DNA of 64,000 nt from VBDM01 sp035651815 (GTDB lineage Bacteria; Pseudomonadota; Gammaproteobacteria; Burkholderiales; SG8-39), in NCBI GenBank assembly GCA_035651815.1, contig DASRFB010000018.1:96450-160449 (forward strand), given 5' to 3'. The position numbers were made by a program, and so were the translations under genes. Below, piece by piece: positions 6,465 to 19,270 of this stretch (position 1 is the first letter of the stretch; the number at the start of each line of letters is the position of its first letter). The notes below the pieces were generated by a model. The model saw nothing but the letters and a program-made list of their open reading frames with translations. It did no database searches and had not been told where the DNA came from.

Positions 6465-8537
6465 TCAATTTCCCGACCGCATCACCCGCACGGCCTCGCG
6501 CGTCCAGACCTCGTCGATCGCGTGCAGCAGCGCGTCGGCGCTCGGGTAGCGGCGTTCCGGGTCGACCGCGAGCATGCGATCGAGGAGATCCTGGTACTCG
6601 GCGAGCGGCTGCGGCAGCTTCGGCCGCGGCGCGCGCGTGTGCAGCGCGAGCACCTCGGCGACGCCTTCGGCCTCGAACGGCCTGCGGCGCGTCAGCATCT
6701 CGTGGAAGATCACGCCGAGCGAATAGATGTCCGAGCGCGCGGTCACGGCGCGCGCCTCGGTTTGCTCGGGAGAGATGTAGTAAGGCGTCCCGAAGACTTC
6801 CCCGTGCAGCGTGCCGCCGGCGTTCTGTCCGAGGCGCTTCGCGATGCCGAAATCGACCAGCGCGATGGTCCCGTCGGCCCGCGCCATGAGGTTCGCCGGC
6901 TTGACGTCGCGGTGGACGATGCCGTGATGGTGGATCTCGCGCAGGCCCGCGGCCGCCTGCGCGAGCAGCGACAGCGCCTGCCGCGGCGTCAGCCCGCGCC
7001 GGATGATGTCGGACAGCGTCCCGCCCGGGAAATATTCCATCGCGATGTACGCGAGGTCCTCGCTGAAGCCTCGGTCGTAGATCTTGACCACGTTCGGGTG
7101 GTCGATCGCCGAGATGATGTCGAACTCCTGGATGAAGCGCTGCAGCAGCGCGTCGTAGCTGCCCAGGGACAGATTCAGGATCTTGAGCACCACCTGCTGC
7201 CCGTCGCTCTCGCGCTCGGCCAGATAGACGCTGGATGAGCCGCCCTGGCCGATCCTGGACTGGACCTTGTAGCCGCGCACCGAAAACGGCTTGTCGGGAG
7301 CGGCGCTCATCACCTGGCGCAGCGTGATGCCGAGCGCCTCCTTGGCCGCGCCCGCAGCGATCCGCGCGTTGGCGGCCATGGCATCGCGCATCTCGGCGGG
7401 CAGCTCGACGGGCGCGTCGGTCGCGATATCGGCCTCGACGCCGATCACCTCGTGGACCAGCGTCGGCGCGCTGCGCCCCCGCAGCTGCACGGGCTGGCGG
7501 CCGCCGATGCTCACGCCGGCGCCCGCCGACACGATCGTGGTGTCGCTCGCGACGATGGCCCAGCCGAGCTCCTTGGTCTGTCCCTCCAGGCGCGACGCCA
7601 CGTTGACGGTATCGCCGATGACGGTGAACTCGCCCTGTCCCGCGGTCCCGACCACGCACAGGAGTACCTCGCCCGTGTGCAGCCCGACGCCGATGGAGAA
7701 ATCCGGCAGGCCGCGCGAGCGATGGCGCTGCCGGATCCAGTCGCGGAAGCCTCGCGACGCGAGCTGCATGGCGACACTCGCACGGATCGCGCGCTTGGCA
7801 TGCGAATCGTTCGCAGCGCCGGCGATGGGCTCGAACAAGGCCATCACGCCGTCGCCCAGGAACTTCATGATGCGTCCGCCGCAGGCGAGGACCGGAGCGC
7901 ACGCCTGCTGCAGATAGGCGTTCAGGAACTCGGCGATTTCGCCGGCCGTGAGGCGCTCCGAGTACGTGGTGAAATTCCGGATGTCCGAGAACAGGATCGT
8001 CGCGTCGGCGATCTTGCCCGTGGTCTCGGCCGGATCGACGTCGAGGAGAGGGCCCCAGGCATCTTCGCCCACGGTGCGCGCGCGGAACTTCTCCTTGAGG
8101 CTCGCGGCCTTGGTGAGCAGCCGCGCGGCCAGAGCCTGCGTCGAGGTCTCGTGCTTGCGCAACCGGGCGTTGACCGCGGCCATCAGCTCGTCGCGCGTGA
8201 ACGGCTTCGTGAGGTAGTCGTCGGCGCCGAGATTCATTCCGCGGCGCAGGCTGGCGCGATCGTCGAGCGCGGTGAGGAAGACGAACGGGGTATCGGCGAA
8301 GCCGGGCTCGGCGCGCAGCGTCTCGAGCACCGCGAAGCCGTCCATCTCCGGCATGTTGATGTCGCACAGGATGAGGTCGGGCTGGTGGCGCCGCGCGAGC
8401 TCCAGCGCGACGCGCCCGTTCTCCGCGCCCACCGCCGCGAAACGCTCGATCTTGAGCATGAGCAGGATGTTGTTGCGGATCCCGGCCTCGTCCTCGACCA
8501 CGAGGATTTTCTTCTCGCTCGGCAGGGCGGCGTTCAT
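6465..8537 (-). CDS. Response regulator receiver, class III adenylate cyclase and Ser/Thr kinase in one polypeptide
   Basis: A 690-residue cytoplasmic signalling protein with three modules. Residues 9-125 are a receiver domain (acidic pair Glu15/Asp16, phosphoacceptor Asp59, Lys111). Residues about 175-345 are a class III nucleotide cyclase with both metal aspartates (Asp185, Asp229), Lys225 and Thr305 in the base-recognition positions, and Asn312 and Arg316 for catalysis; a Lys/Thr pair favours ATP, as in cyanobacterial CyaC. Residues about 423-680 are a Hanks-type kinase with the glycine loop IGQGGSSSVYLA, Lys452, HRDVKPANL (Asp544), DFG (Asp562) and SPEQ. All three modules look catalytically complete. 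The start overlaps the stop of the upstream histidine kinase gene by four bases, so that kinase is the likely phosphodonor. Substrates are unknown. Confidence 0.93.
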   Translation of the reverse strand: MNAALPSEKKILVVEDEAGIRNNILLMLKIERFAAVGAENGRVALELARRHQPDLILCDINMPEMDGFAVLETLRAEPGFADTPFVFLTALDDRASLRRGMNLGADDYLTKPFTRDELMAAVNARLRKHETSTQALAARLLTKAASLKEKFRARTVGEDAWGPLLDVDPAETTGKIADATILFSDIRNFTTYSERLTAGEIAEFLNAYLQQACAPVLACGGRIMKFLGDGVMALFEPIAGAANDSHAKRAIRASVAMQLASRGFRDWIRQRHRSRGLPDFSIGVGLHTGEVLLCVVGTAGQGEFTVIGDTVNVASRLEGQTKELGWAIVASDTTIVSAGAGVSIGGRQPVQLRGRSAPTLVHEVIGVEADIATDAPVELPAEMRDAMAANARIAAGAAKEALGITLRQVMSAAPDKPFSVRGYKVQSRIGQGGSSSVYLAERESDGQQVVLKILNLSLGSYDALLQRFIQEFDIISAIDHPNVVKIYDRGFSEDLAYIAMEYFPGGTLSDIIRRGLTPRQALSLLAQAAAGLREIHHHGIVHRDVKPANLMARADGTIALVDFGIAKRLGQNAGGTLHGEVFGTPYYISPEQTEARAVTARSDIYSLGVIFHEMLTRRRPFEAEGVAEVLALHTRAPRPKLPQPLAEYQDLLDRMLAVDPERRYPSADALLHAIDEVWTREAVRVMRSGN

Positions 8538-10291
8538 GAGGCCGCCATGGCTTCCGCACGCGAGTACACCGGCAGGCTGACGGTGAACTGGGTGCCCTTG
8601 CCGGGCGCGCTCCTGAAAGAGATGCTTCCTCCGTGCAGGTCCACCGCCTTGCGCACGATGGCCAGACCGAGCCCGGTTCCGGGACGGTTCTCGACGTTGG
8701 ACGCGCGGTGGAAGCTTTCGAACAGCAGCGCCTGGTCGGCCTCGGGGATGCCGATGCCGTGGTCGTGGACGTCGATGAAGACTTCTTCGCCGCGGCGCGC
8801 GAGCGTGACCAGGATCTCGCTGCTTTCGGGCGAGTACTTGGCCGCGTTCGACAGGAGGTTCTCCAGGATGTGGCGCAGCAGCCGTTCGTCCATCTCGACC
8901 GCCGGCAGGTCGAAGCGGTCGTCGAAGCGGACGACGTGCGACCGGCCCTGGGCGATCCGGAACTCGCGTATGACGCGCGCGCACAGCTCGCGCAGGTCCA
9001 GGCGCGCGGGCGTCAGGCGCAGCACGCCCGATTCGGCGCGCCCGAGAGTGAGCACGTCATTGATCAGCTCGTTCATGCGCTTCGCGCCCGACTCGATGCT
9101 CTGCAGCAGGTTCGCCTTCTCCTGCGGATCGATGCGCTCGGCGTAGCGCTCGAGCAGCTCCGAGGAGGACAGGATGGTCGCGAGCGGCGTGCGAAACTCG
9201 TGCGACGCCATGGAGAGGAACTTCGACTTCAGCTCGGAGAGCTCTTTTTCGCGCTGCACGGCGGTCAGCAGCTCGGCCTCGGCCCGCTTCTGCTGCTCGA
9301 TGTCGACGTTCGTGCCGATCATGCGTACCGCGGACCCTTCGGCGTCGCGCTCGAGGACCCGGCCGCGGCTGAGGCTCCAGCGCCAGTCGCCCGACGGCGT
9401 GCGGACGCGGTGCTCGGCGGCGTATTCGGGCGTCGCGCCCTTCATGCACTCCGCCAGCGCCTTGCGCAGCGTCGGCAGGTCCTCGGGATGGAACAGCCGC
9501 ATGATGTCCTCGATGCGGCGCACGGTCGACTCGTGATACCCGAGCACCTCGGACCAGCGGCCGTCGAGGATCATGTCGCCGCGGCGGCCGTCCCATTCCC
9601 AGATCAGCACGCTCGAGGCGCGCAGCGCGAGATCGAGGCGGTCCTTGGCGCGCGTCAGCTTCTCGAGCAGCAGCTCGTTCTCGCGCCCGAAGCGCAGCGT
9701 CTCGAGCAGCGCGTGGTGCGACGAGAGGTAGAGCGCGAGCAGCACGGCGGAGAAGACCAGGATGAGGATCGCCGCCGAGGTGTTGAACGCGCCGCCTTGC
9801 GAAAACAGCACGCCGATCATCGGCGCGAGGATCGGCGCGATGAGGCAGGCGAAGGCCTTGGGGCTGGGGGCGAGCGTCGCGGGCAGACCCATCGCGACGC
9901 TGCCGATCAGGAACGGGACGAGAATCTCGTGCAGCTGGCCCCGCTCCGGGTACAGCGCGAGGACCGTGAGCCCCCACGCCATGCCGAACGCGGCGCTCGC
10001 CAGGCAGAAGTAGCCCTCCCAGCGCGCGGCGGCCGCGGGGCCGGGGCGGCGGACCCGGTACGCGCGTCCGAGGCCGAGGCGCGCGAGGCTCGCGAGCAGC
10101 AGCCAGACCAGCCATGCCGCGAGCATGGCATCCTCGATGTTGCCCCACAGGCCGAAGGCGACGACGAGCGAGGCGGGCAGAATCGCGACAGTGTCACGGC
10201 CCGACAGCCGGTAAAGGAGCGACACCCGCTGCGGCAGGAAGTCCGAGCTGGAGAGCGCGCTCAAAAGCGCGCTCGCGGGGGCGTCCGACAT
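8534..10291 (-). CDS. Six-TM PAS sensor histidine kinase
   Basis: Membrane histidine kinase of 585 residues. About six transmembrane helices fill residues 30-195, followed by a short coiled coil and a PAS domain of the PAS_3 type (WEWDGRRGD, FHPEDLPTL, GTNVDIEQQKRAE). The HisKA dimerisation helix has SMASHEFRTPLA with phosphorylated His364. The ATPase domain shows an N-box NLLSNAAKYSP, HDHGIGIPEAD and GTGLGLAIV. It overlaps the downstream receiver-cyclase-kinase gene by four bases, forming an obvious two-component pair. The membrane region does not match a sensor domain I can name. A weak promoter candidate on the minus strand (TTGCTT 10388-10383, 16-base spacer, CACAAT 10366-10361) lies upstream. 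Confidence 0.92.
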   Translation of the reverse strand: MSDAPASALLSALSSSDFLPQRVSLLYRLSGRDTVAILPASLVVAFGLWGNIEDAMLAAWLVWLLLASLARLGLGRAYRVRRPGPAAAARWEGYFCLASAAFGMAWGLTVLALYPERGQLHEILVPFLIGSVAMGLPATLAPSPKAFACLIAPILAPMIGVLFSQGGAFNTSAAILILVFSAVLLALYLSSHHALLETLRFGRENELLLEKLTRAKDRLDLALRASSVLIWEWDGRRGDMILDGRWSEVLGYHESTVRRIEDIMRLFHPEDLPTLRKALAECMKGATPEYAAEHRVRTPSGDWRWSLSRGRVLERDAEGSAVRMIGTNVDIEQQKRAEAELLTAVQREKELSELKSKFLSMASHEFRTPLATILSSSELLERYAERIDPQEKANLLQSIESGAKRMNELINDVLTLGRAESGVLRLTPARLDLRELCARVIREFRIAQGRSHVVRFDDRFDLPAVEMDERLLRHILENLLSNAAKYSPESSEILVTLARRGEEVFIDVHDHGIGIPEADQALLFESFHRASNVENRPGTGLGLAIVRKAVDLHGGSISFRSAPGKGTQFTVSLPVYSRAEAMAAS

Positions 10292-10415
10292 TTCTTCTTA
10301 GCGGGACCCCGTCGGGTCCTTCCCTGTTCGTTCGGCGTCCGGAAGCCCGGATGCCGTCTCATTGTGACACCGTTGCAAGCGTAAGCAACATCCACGCCAA
10401 GAACCGCCAAAGCGA

Positions 10416-10444
10416 TTGATGCAACAGCGCCTTACGGGTATAAT
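10416..10444 (+). promoter_or_regulatory. Sigma70 promoter of carAB
   Basis: TTGATG (10416-10421) and a perfect TATAAT (10439-10444) are separated by exactly 17 bases. This is one of the best promoter matches in the window. Transcription would begin near 10451, about 70 bases before the chosen carA start, leaving a leader that contains the hairpin at 10462-10489. Confidence 0.8.
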
Positions 10445-10461
10445 TTCGTGGCTTAACCGAG

Positions 10462-10489
10462 AGCGGGATCCGCGCAAGCCGATCCCGCT
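10462..10489 (+). promoter_or_regulatory. Leader hairpin between the carAB promoter and carA
   Basis: AGCGGGATC (10462-10470) pairs perfectly with GATCCCGCT (10481-10489) across a ten-base loop. Only three T residues follow, so it is not a strong intrinsic terminator. It sits in the first 40 bases of the predicted transcript and could be an attenuator, an mRNA-stability element or a protein target. The ribosome-binding region of carA lies downstream of it. Confidence 0.55.
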
Positions 10490-10519
10490 TTGTACATCTA
10501 CACCCCGAGGACGCCCGCC

Positions 10520-11671
10520 TTGTCCGCCGCCCAGACGCCCGCCGTGCTCGCGCTCGCCGACGGGACCGTTTTCCGCGGCCGCTCGATCGGCGCGGACGGG
10601 CTGTCGGCGGGCGAGGTGGTCTTCAACACCGCGATCACCGGGTACCAGGAGATCCTGACCGACCCGTCTTACTGTCGGCAGATCGTCACACTGACGTACC
10701 CGCACATCGGCAACACCGGCGCGAACCGCGAGGACAACGAATCGGGGCAGGTCTTCGCCGCCGGCCTGGTGATCCGAGACCTGCCGCTCGTGGCTTCGAG
10801 CTGGCGCGCCGAGCAACCGCTCCCCGAGTTCCTGCGTGAGCGCAACGTCGTGGCGATCGCGGACATCGACACGCGCCGGCTCACCCGGATCCTGCGCGAG
10901 AAGGGCGCACAGAACGGGGCGGTCATGGCCGGCGCGGTCGACGAGCGGCGCGCGCTCGACGCCGCGCGCGGCTTCCCCGGCCTGGCCGGGATGGATCTCG
11001 CCAAGGTGGTGAGCACGCGCGAGCCGTACGAATGGGTGGAAGGCGGCTGGGCGCTCGGCCGCGGTTACGCCGGCGCCGGGCGCGAGCGCTTCCATATCGC
11101 CGCCTACGACTACGGCATCAAGCGCAACATCCTGCGCATGCTCGCGGAGCGCGGCGCACGCATCACCGTGCTGCCCGCGCAGGCTCCGGCGCGCGAGGCG
11201 CTCGCGCTGAAGCCCGACGGCGTGTTCCTGTCGAACGGTCCGGGCGATCCCGAGCCCTGCGATTACGCGATCCGCGCGATCCGCGAGATCATCGACCGCG
11301 GCATCCCGACCTTCGGCATCTGCCTCGGACACCAGCTCATGGGTCTGGCCTCGGGGGCGAAGACCGTCAAGATGAAGTTCGGTCATCACGGCGCGAACCA
11401 TCCCGTGAAGGACCTCGACACGGGCGCCGTGGCGATCACCAGCCAGAACCACGGTTTCGCCGTGGATCCGGGGACGCTTCCGGCCAATGTGCGCGCGACG
11501 CACGTCTCGCTCTTCGACGGCAGCCTGCAGGGCCTCGCGCGCACCGACCGCCCGGCGTTCTGCTTCCAGGGTCACCCCGAGGCGAGCCCCGGGCCGCACG
11601 ACATCGGGTACCTCTTCGACCGCTTCGCCGACATGATGCAGAAGTACCGCGAGCGCCGCGACGCGGCCTGA
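10520..11671 (+). CDS. carA: Carbamoyl-phosphate synthase small (glutaminase) subunit
   Basis: Hydrolyses glutamine and feeds ammonia to CarB for carbamoyl phosphate, the precursor of pyrimidines and arginine. The N-terminal domain (ALADGTVFRGRSIGADG, VVFNTAITGYQEILTDPSY) is followed by a class I glutamine amidotransferase domain with FLSNGPGDP, the nucleophile Cys268 in GICLGHQLMGLA, and QGHPEASPGPHD. I chose TTG 10520 because it gives 383 residues, close to the 382 of E. coli, with a GAGG nine bases upstream; an in-frame TTG at 10490 overlaps the leader hairpin. carB starts one base after the stop. Confidence 0.96.
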   Translation: MSAAQTPAVLALADGTVFRGRSIGADGLSAGEVVFNTAITGYQEILTDPSYCRQIVTLTYPHIGNTGANREDNESGQVFAAGLVIRDLPLVASSWRAEQPLPEFLRERNVVAIADIDTRRLTRILREKGAQNGAVMAGAVDERRALDAARGFPGLAGMDLAKVVSTREPYEWVEGGWALGRGYAGAGRERFHIAAYDYGIKRNILRMLAERGARITVLPAQAPAREALALKPDGVFLSNGPGDPEPCDYAIRAIREIIDRGIPTFGICLGHQLMGLASGAKTVKMKFGHHGANHPVKDLDTGAVAITSQNHGFAVDPGTLPANVRATHVSLFDGSLQGLARTDRPAFCFQGHPEASPGPHDIGYLFDRFADMMQKYRERRDAA

Positions 11672-11672
11672 G

Positions 11673-14915
<3,243 letters not shown>

Positions 14916-14924
14916 TCCGCCGTC

Positions 14925-15401
14925 ATGGGAAAGATCCCGGTCACCGTCAACGGCGCCGAGCGGCTGCGCCAGGAGCTGCACCGCCTGAAGACCGTCGACC
15001 GGCCCGCGGCGATCACGGCCATCGCCGAGGCGCGATCGCACGGCGACCTCACGGAGAACGCCGAGTACGAGGCCGCCAAGGAGCGCCAGTCCTTCATCGA
15101 GGGCCGGATCAAGGAGGTCGAATCCAAGCTCGCGAACGCGCAGATCATCGATCCCAAGCTGGTCGACGCCGACGGACGCTGCGTCTTCGGCGCCACGGTG
15201 GATCTCGAGGAAGAGGAGTCTGGCGAGGCGGTGACCTACCAGATCGTCGGCGACGACGAAGCCGACATCAAGCAGGGCAAGGTCTCGATCGGCTCGCCGC
15301 TCGCTCGCGCCCTGATCGGAAAGTCGGCCGGCGACCCGGTCGAGGTGCAGACGCCCGGCGGCGTGCGCCGGTACGAGATCACCGACGTCCGCTACGAGTA
15401 G
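14925..15401 (+). CDS. greA: Transcription elongation factor GreA
   Basis: Rescues backtracked RNA polymerase by stimulating transcript cleavage in the secondary channel. The 158-residue product has the N-terminal coiled coil with the acidic tip residues Asp41 and Glu44 in HGDLTENAEYEAAKERQ. The C-terminal FKBP-like domain shows YQIVGDDEADIKQGKVSIGSPLARALIGKSAGD. It follows carB after nine bases and is probably co-transcribed with carAB. Its 3' end overlaps yhbY on the other strand by 23 bases. A GreB paralogue is encoded at 55850. Confidence 0.97.
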   Translation: MGKIPVTVNGAERLRQELHRLKTVDRPAAITAIAEARSHGDLTENAEYEAAKERQSFIEGRIKEVESKLANAQIIDPKLVDADGRCVFGATVDLEEEESGEAVTYQIVGDDEADIKQGKVSIGSPLARALIGKSAGDPVEVQTPGGVRRYEITDVRYE

Positions 15402-15738
15402 GCCGGGCGCGCCGCGCCTTGACCGCCACCCGGGCCCGCACCGGCTTGGGCGCTGCCGCCGCAGGTTTCCTCAGCTCGGGATTCTCGCGGTGTACGACCA
15501 GGATTTTTCCGATGTGCTGCACGGGCTCGGCGCCGGTCGCGCGGCACACCGCGTCGAGCATGACTCGCCGCTCGTCGCGCGCGACGCCCGCGACGCGGAT
15601 CTTGATCAGCTCGTGGCTCTTCAACGCGCGCTCGATCTCGACGAGCACGCCCGGCGACAGGCCCGACTGCCCGATCATTACGACGGGATCGAGCGCGTGG
15701 GCGCGGGCGCGCAGGCGGCTTCGCTCTTGGGGAGTCAC
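15379..15738 (-). CDS. yhbY: YhbY-family (CRM domain) RNA-binding protein
   Basis: Small CRM-domain protein of 119 residues associated with pre-50S ribosomal particles. The domain occupies residues 1-97: LRARAHALDPVVMIGQSGLSPGVLVEIERAL contains the GxxG-type RNA-contacting loop, and HELIKIRVAG, CRATGAEPVQHIGKILVVHR follow. The last 25 residues are a basic, Ala/Pro/Arg-rich tail, longer than in E. coli YhbY, which may extend the RNA contact. It is divergent from rlmE, another large-subunit maturation gene, with 42 bases between the starts. Confidence 0.93.
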   Translation of the reverse strand: MTPQERSRLRARAHALDPVVMIGQSGLSPGVLVEIERALKSHELIKIRVAGVARDERRVMLDAVCRATGAEPVQHIGKILVVHRENPELRKPAAAAPKPVRARVAVKARRARPTRSGRR

Positions 15739-15780
15739 GATGGGCAGGGATTTCAGCGAGCGTCATTCTAGGAACAGGAC

Positions 15781-16428
15781 GTGAGCCGGGGCAAGAAGTC
15801 GAGCGAATGGATGCGCGCGCACGTCCGCGACCCCTACGTCCGCAGGGCGCGCGATTCGGGCTATCGCTCGCGCGCGGCGTTCAAGCTGATCGAGATCCTG
15901 GACCGCGACCGGCTGCTGCGTCCCGGGATGACGGTCGTCGACCTGGGCGCGGCCCCGGGTAGCTGGTCGCAGGTGGCGGCCGAGCGCGTGGGACCCTCGG
16001 GACGCGTGGTCGCCGTCGACCTCACCGCGATCGAGCCGCTCGGCGGCGTCGTCGCCGTCCAGGGCGATTTCCGGGATCCCGGGGTCGTGGCCGCCCTGGA
16101 CCGGTCGCTCGGGGGCGGGCGCTGCGATCTTGTCATTTCGGATATGTCACCCAACCTATCGGGCATCGCGGACGCGGACCAGGCGCGCAGTCTCGAGCTG
16201 TGCGAGCTGGCTCTCGGCTTCGCGCAGCGCGCGCTGAAACAGCAGGGGAGCTTCCTGGTCAAAGCGTTTCAGGGCGCCGGGTACCCCGAGTTCCTCCGCG
16301 CGATGCGTACGGCCTTCGAGACCGTGGCGTCGCGCAAGCCCGGCGCCTCGCGCGAACGCTCGAGCGAGATGTACTTGTTGGGGAGGCGACTCCGTACCGG
16401 GACCCGTGCGCCTGGTTCCAATGGATGA
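15781..16428 (+). CDS. rlmE: 23S rRNA (uridine2552-2'-O)-methyltransferase RlmE (FtsJ/RrmJ)
   Basis: Methylates the 2'-OH of U2552 in the A loop of 23S rRNA late in 50S assembly. The 215-residue product has the SAM-binding motif VVDLGAAPGSWSQVA and the catalytic K-D-K-E residues of the family: Lys35 (SRAAFKLIE), Asp121 (ISDMSPNLSG), Lys161 (FLVKAFQG) and Glu196 (SSEMYLLGR). The GTG start gives MSRGKKSSEWMRAHVRDPYV, the expected N-terminus. The rlmE-ftsH order is conserved across proteobacteria. Confidence 0.97.
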   Translation: MSRGKKSSEWMRAHVRDPYVRRARDSGYRSRAAFKLIEILDRDRLLRPGMTVVDLGAAPGSWSQVAAERVGPSGRVVAVDLTAIEPLGGVVAVQGDFRDPGVVAALDRSLGGGRCDLVISDMSPNLSGIADADQARSLELCELALGFAQRALKQQGSFLVKAFQGAGYPEFLRAMRTAFETVASRKPGASRERSSEMYLLGRRLRTGTRAPGSNG

Positions 16429-16506
16429 TGTGTGGTCTATGACCGGTGCATGGCTCTGAATTTGGCTACAATGGTCGTTTCACCGCGGTGGTCCTAAAGG
16501 ACGAAG

Positions 16507-18381
<1,875 letters not shown>

Positions 18382-18385
18382 CACC

Positions 18386-18417
18386 AAGGCCCGAAGCGCG
18401 CTTCGGGCCTTTTTCTT
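18386..18417 (+). terminator. Rho-independent terminator after ftsH
   Basis: AAGGCCCGAAG and its complement form an 11-12 bp perfect stem around a four-base loop (18386-18411), followed by a T-rich tail (TTTTTCTT, 18410-18417). The tail ends one base before the folP start codon. Confidence 0.92.
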
Positions 18418-18418
18418 C

Positions 18419-19270
18419 ATGGCGCACGCCGTTCTCGCTTGCGGACGCTTCCGGCTGGAGCTTGGGCGCCCGCTCGTCATGGGCGTGGTCAACGTGACCC
18501 CGGACTCGTTCTCCGACGGCGGCCAGTATCTCGATCCGGCCAAGGCCATCGCGCGCGCCCGCCGGCTGATCGAGGAGGGCGCGGATCTCCTCGACGTCGG
18601 CGGCGAGTCGAGCCGGCCGGGAGCGCAAGGCGTGTCGGCCGACGAGGAGCTGCGCCGGATCCTTCCCGTGCTGCGCGATCTGCGCAGCGCGCCCGTTCCG
18701 GTCGCCGTCGACACGGTCAAGCCCGACGTGATGCGCGCCGCGCTCGCGGAAGGCGCGGCCATGATCAACGATATCGGCGCGCTGCGCGCGCCCGGCGCGG
18801 TCGAAGTCGTCGCCGCGAGCGACGCCGGCGTGTGCCTCATGCACATGCAGGGGGAGCCGCGCTCGATGCAGCAGAGCCCGAGCTACCGCGACGTCGCCGC
18901 CGAGGTGCGCGCGTTCCTCGAGCAGCGCGCCGCCGCGGCGGAGGCGGCCGGCATCGCGCGCGAGCGCATCGTGATCGACCCGGGTTTCGGCTTCGGCAAG
19001 AAGCCCGCGCACAATCTCGAGCTGCTGCGGCGGCTCGGCGAGATCGCGTCGCTGGGCTACCCCGTGCTCGCGGGCCTCTCGCGCAAGTCGACACTGGGCG
19101 CGATCACCGGCCGGCCGCCGCTCGAGCGCGAGGCGGCGAGCGTCGCGGCCGCTTTGCTGGCCGTCGAGGGCGGGGCTAGAATCGTGCGCGTCCACGATGT
19201 CGCCGCAACCAAGGACGCGCTCGCCGTGTGGAGCGCGGTCCGCGCAGGAGTCCCGGGCAATGCCACGTAA
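18419..19270 (+). CDS. folP: Dihydropteroate synthase FolP
   Basis: Condenses 6-hydroxymethyl-dihydropterin pyrophosphate with p-aminobenzoate in folate synthesis; the target of sulfonamides. The 283-residue TIM-barrel has the family's markers VMGVVNVTPDSFSDGGQY, DVGGESSRPGAQGVS, MINDIGAL, HMQGEPRSMQ, IVIDPGFGFGKKPAHNLELL and LAGLSRKST. The ATG at 18419 sits directly after the ftsH terminator and has no Shine-Dalgarno of its own. The last 11 bases overlap glmM, the usual folP-glmM coupling. Confidence 0.97.
   Translation: MAHAVLACGRFRLELGRPLVMGVVNVTPDSFSDGGQYLDPAKAIARARRLIEEGADLLDVGGESSRPGAQGVSADEELRRILPVLRDLRSAPVPVAVDTVKPDVMRAALAEGAAMINDIGALRAPGAVEVVAASDAGVCLMHMQGEPRSMQQSPSYRDVAAEVRAFLEQRAAAAEAAGIARERIVIDPGFGFGKKPAHNLELLRRLGEIASLGYPVLAGLSRKSTLGAITGRPPLEREAASVAAALLAVEGGARIVRVHDVAATKDALAVWSAVRAGVPGNAT

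Noticed and set aside
10462..10489. carA leader hairpin as an intrinsic terminator
   Set aside because: Only three T residues follow the stem, too few for efficient termination; kept as a leader hairpin.
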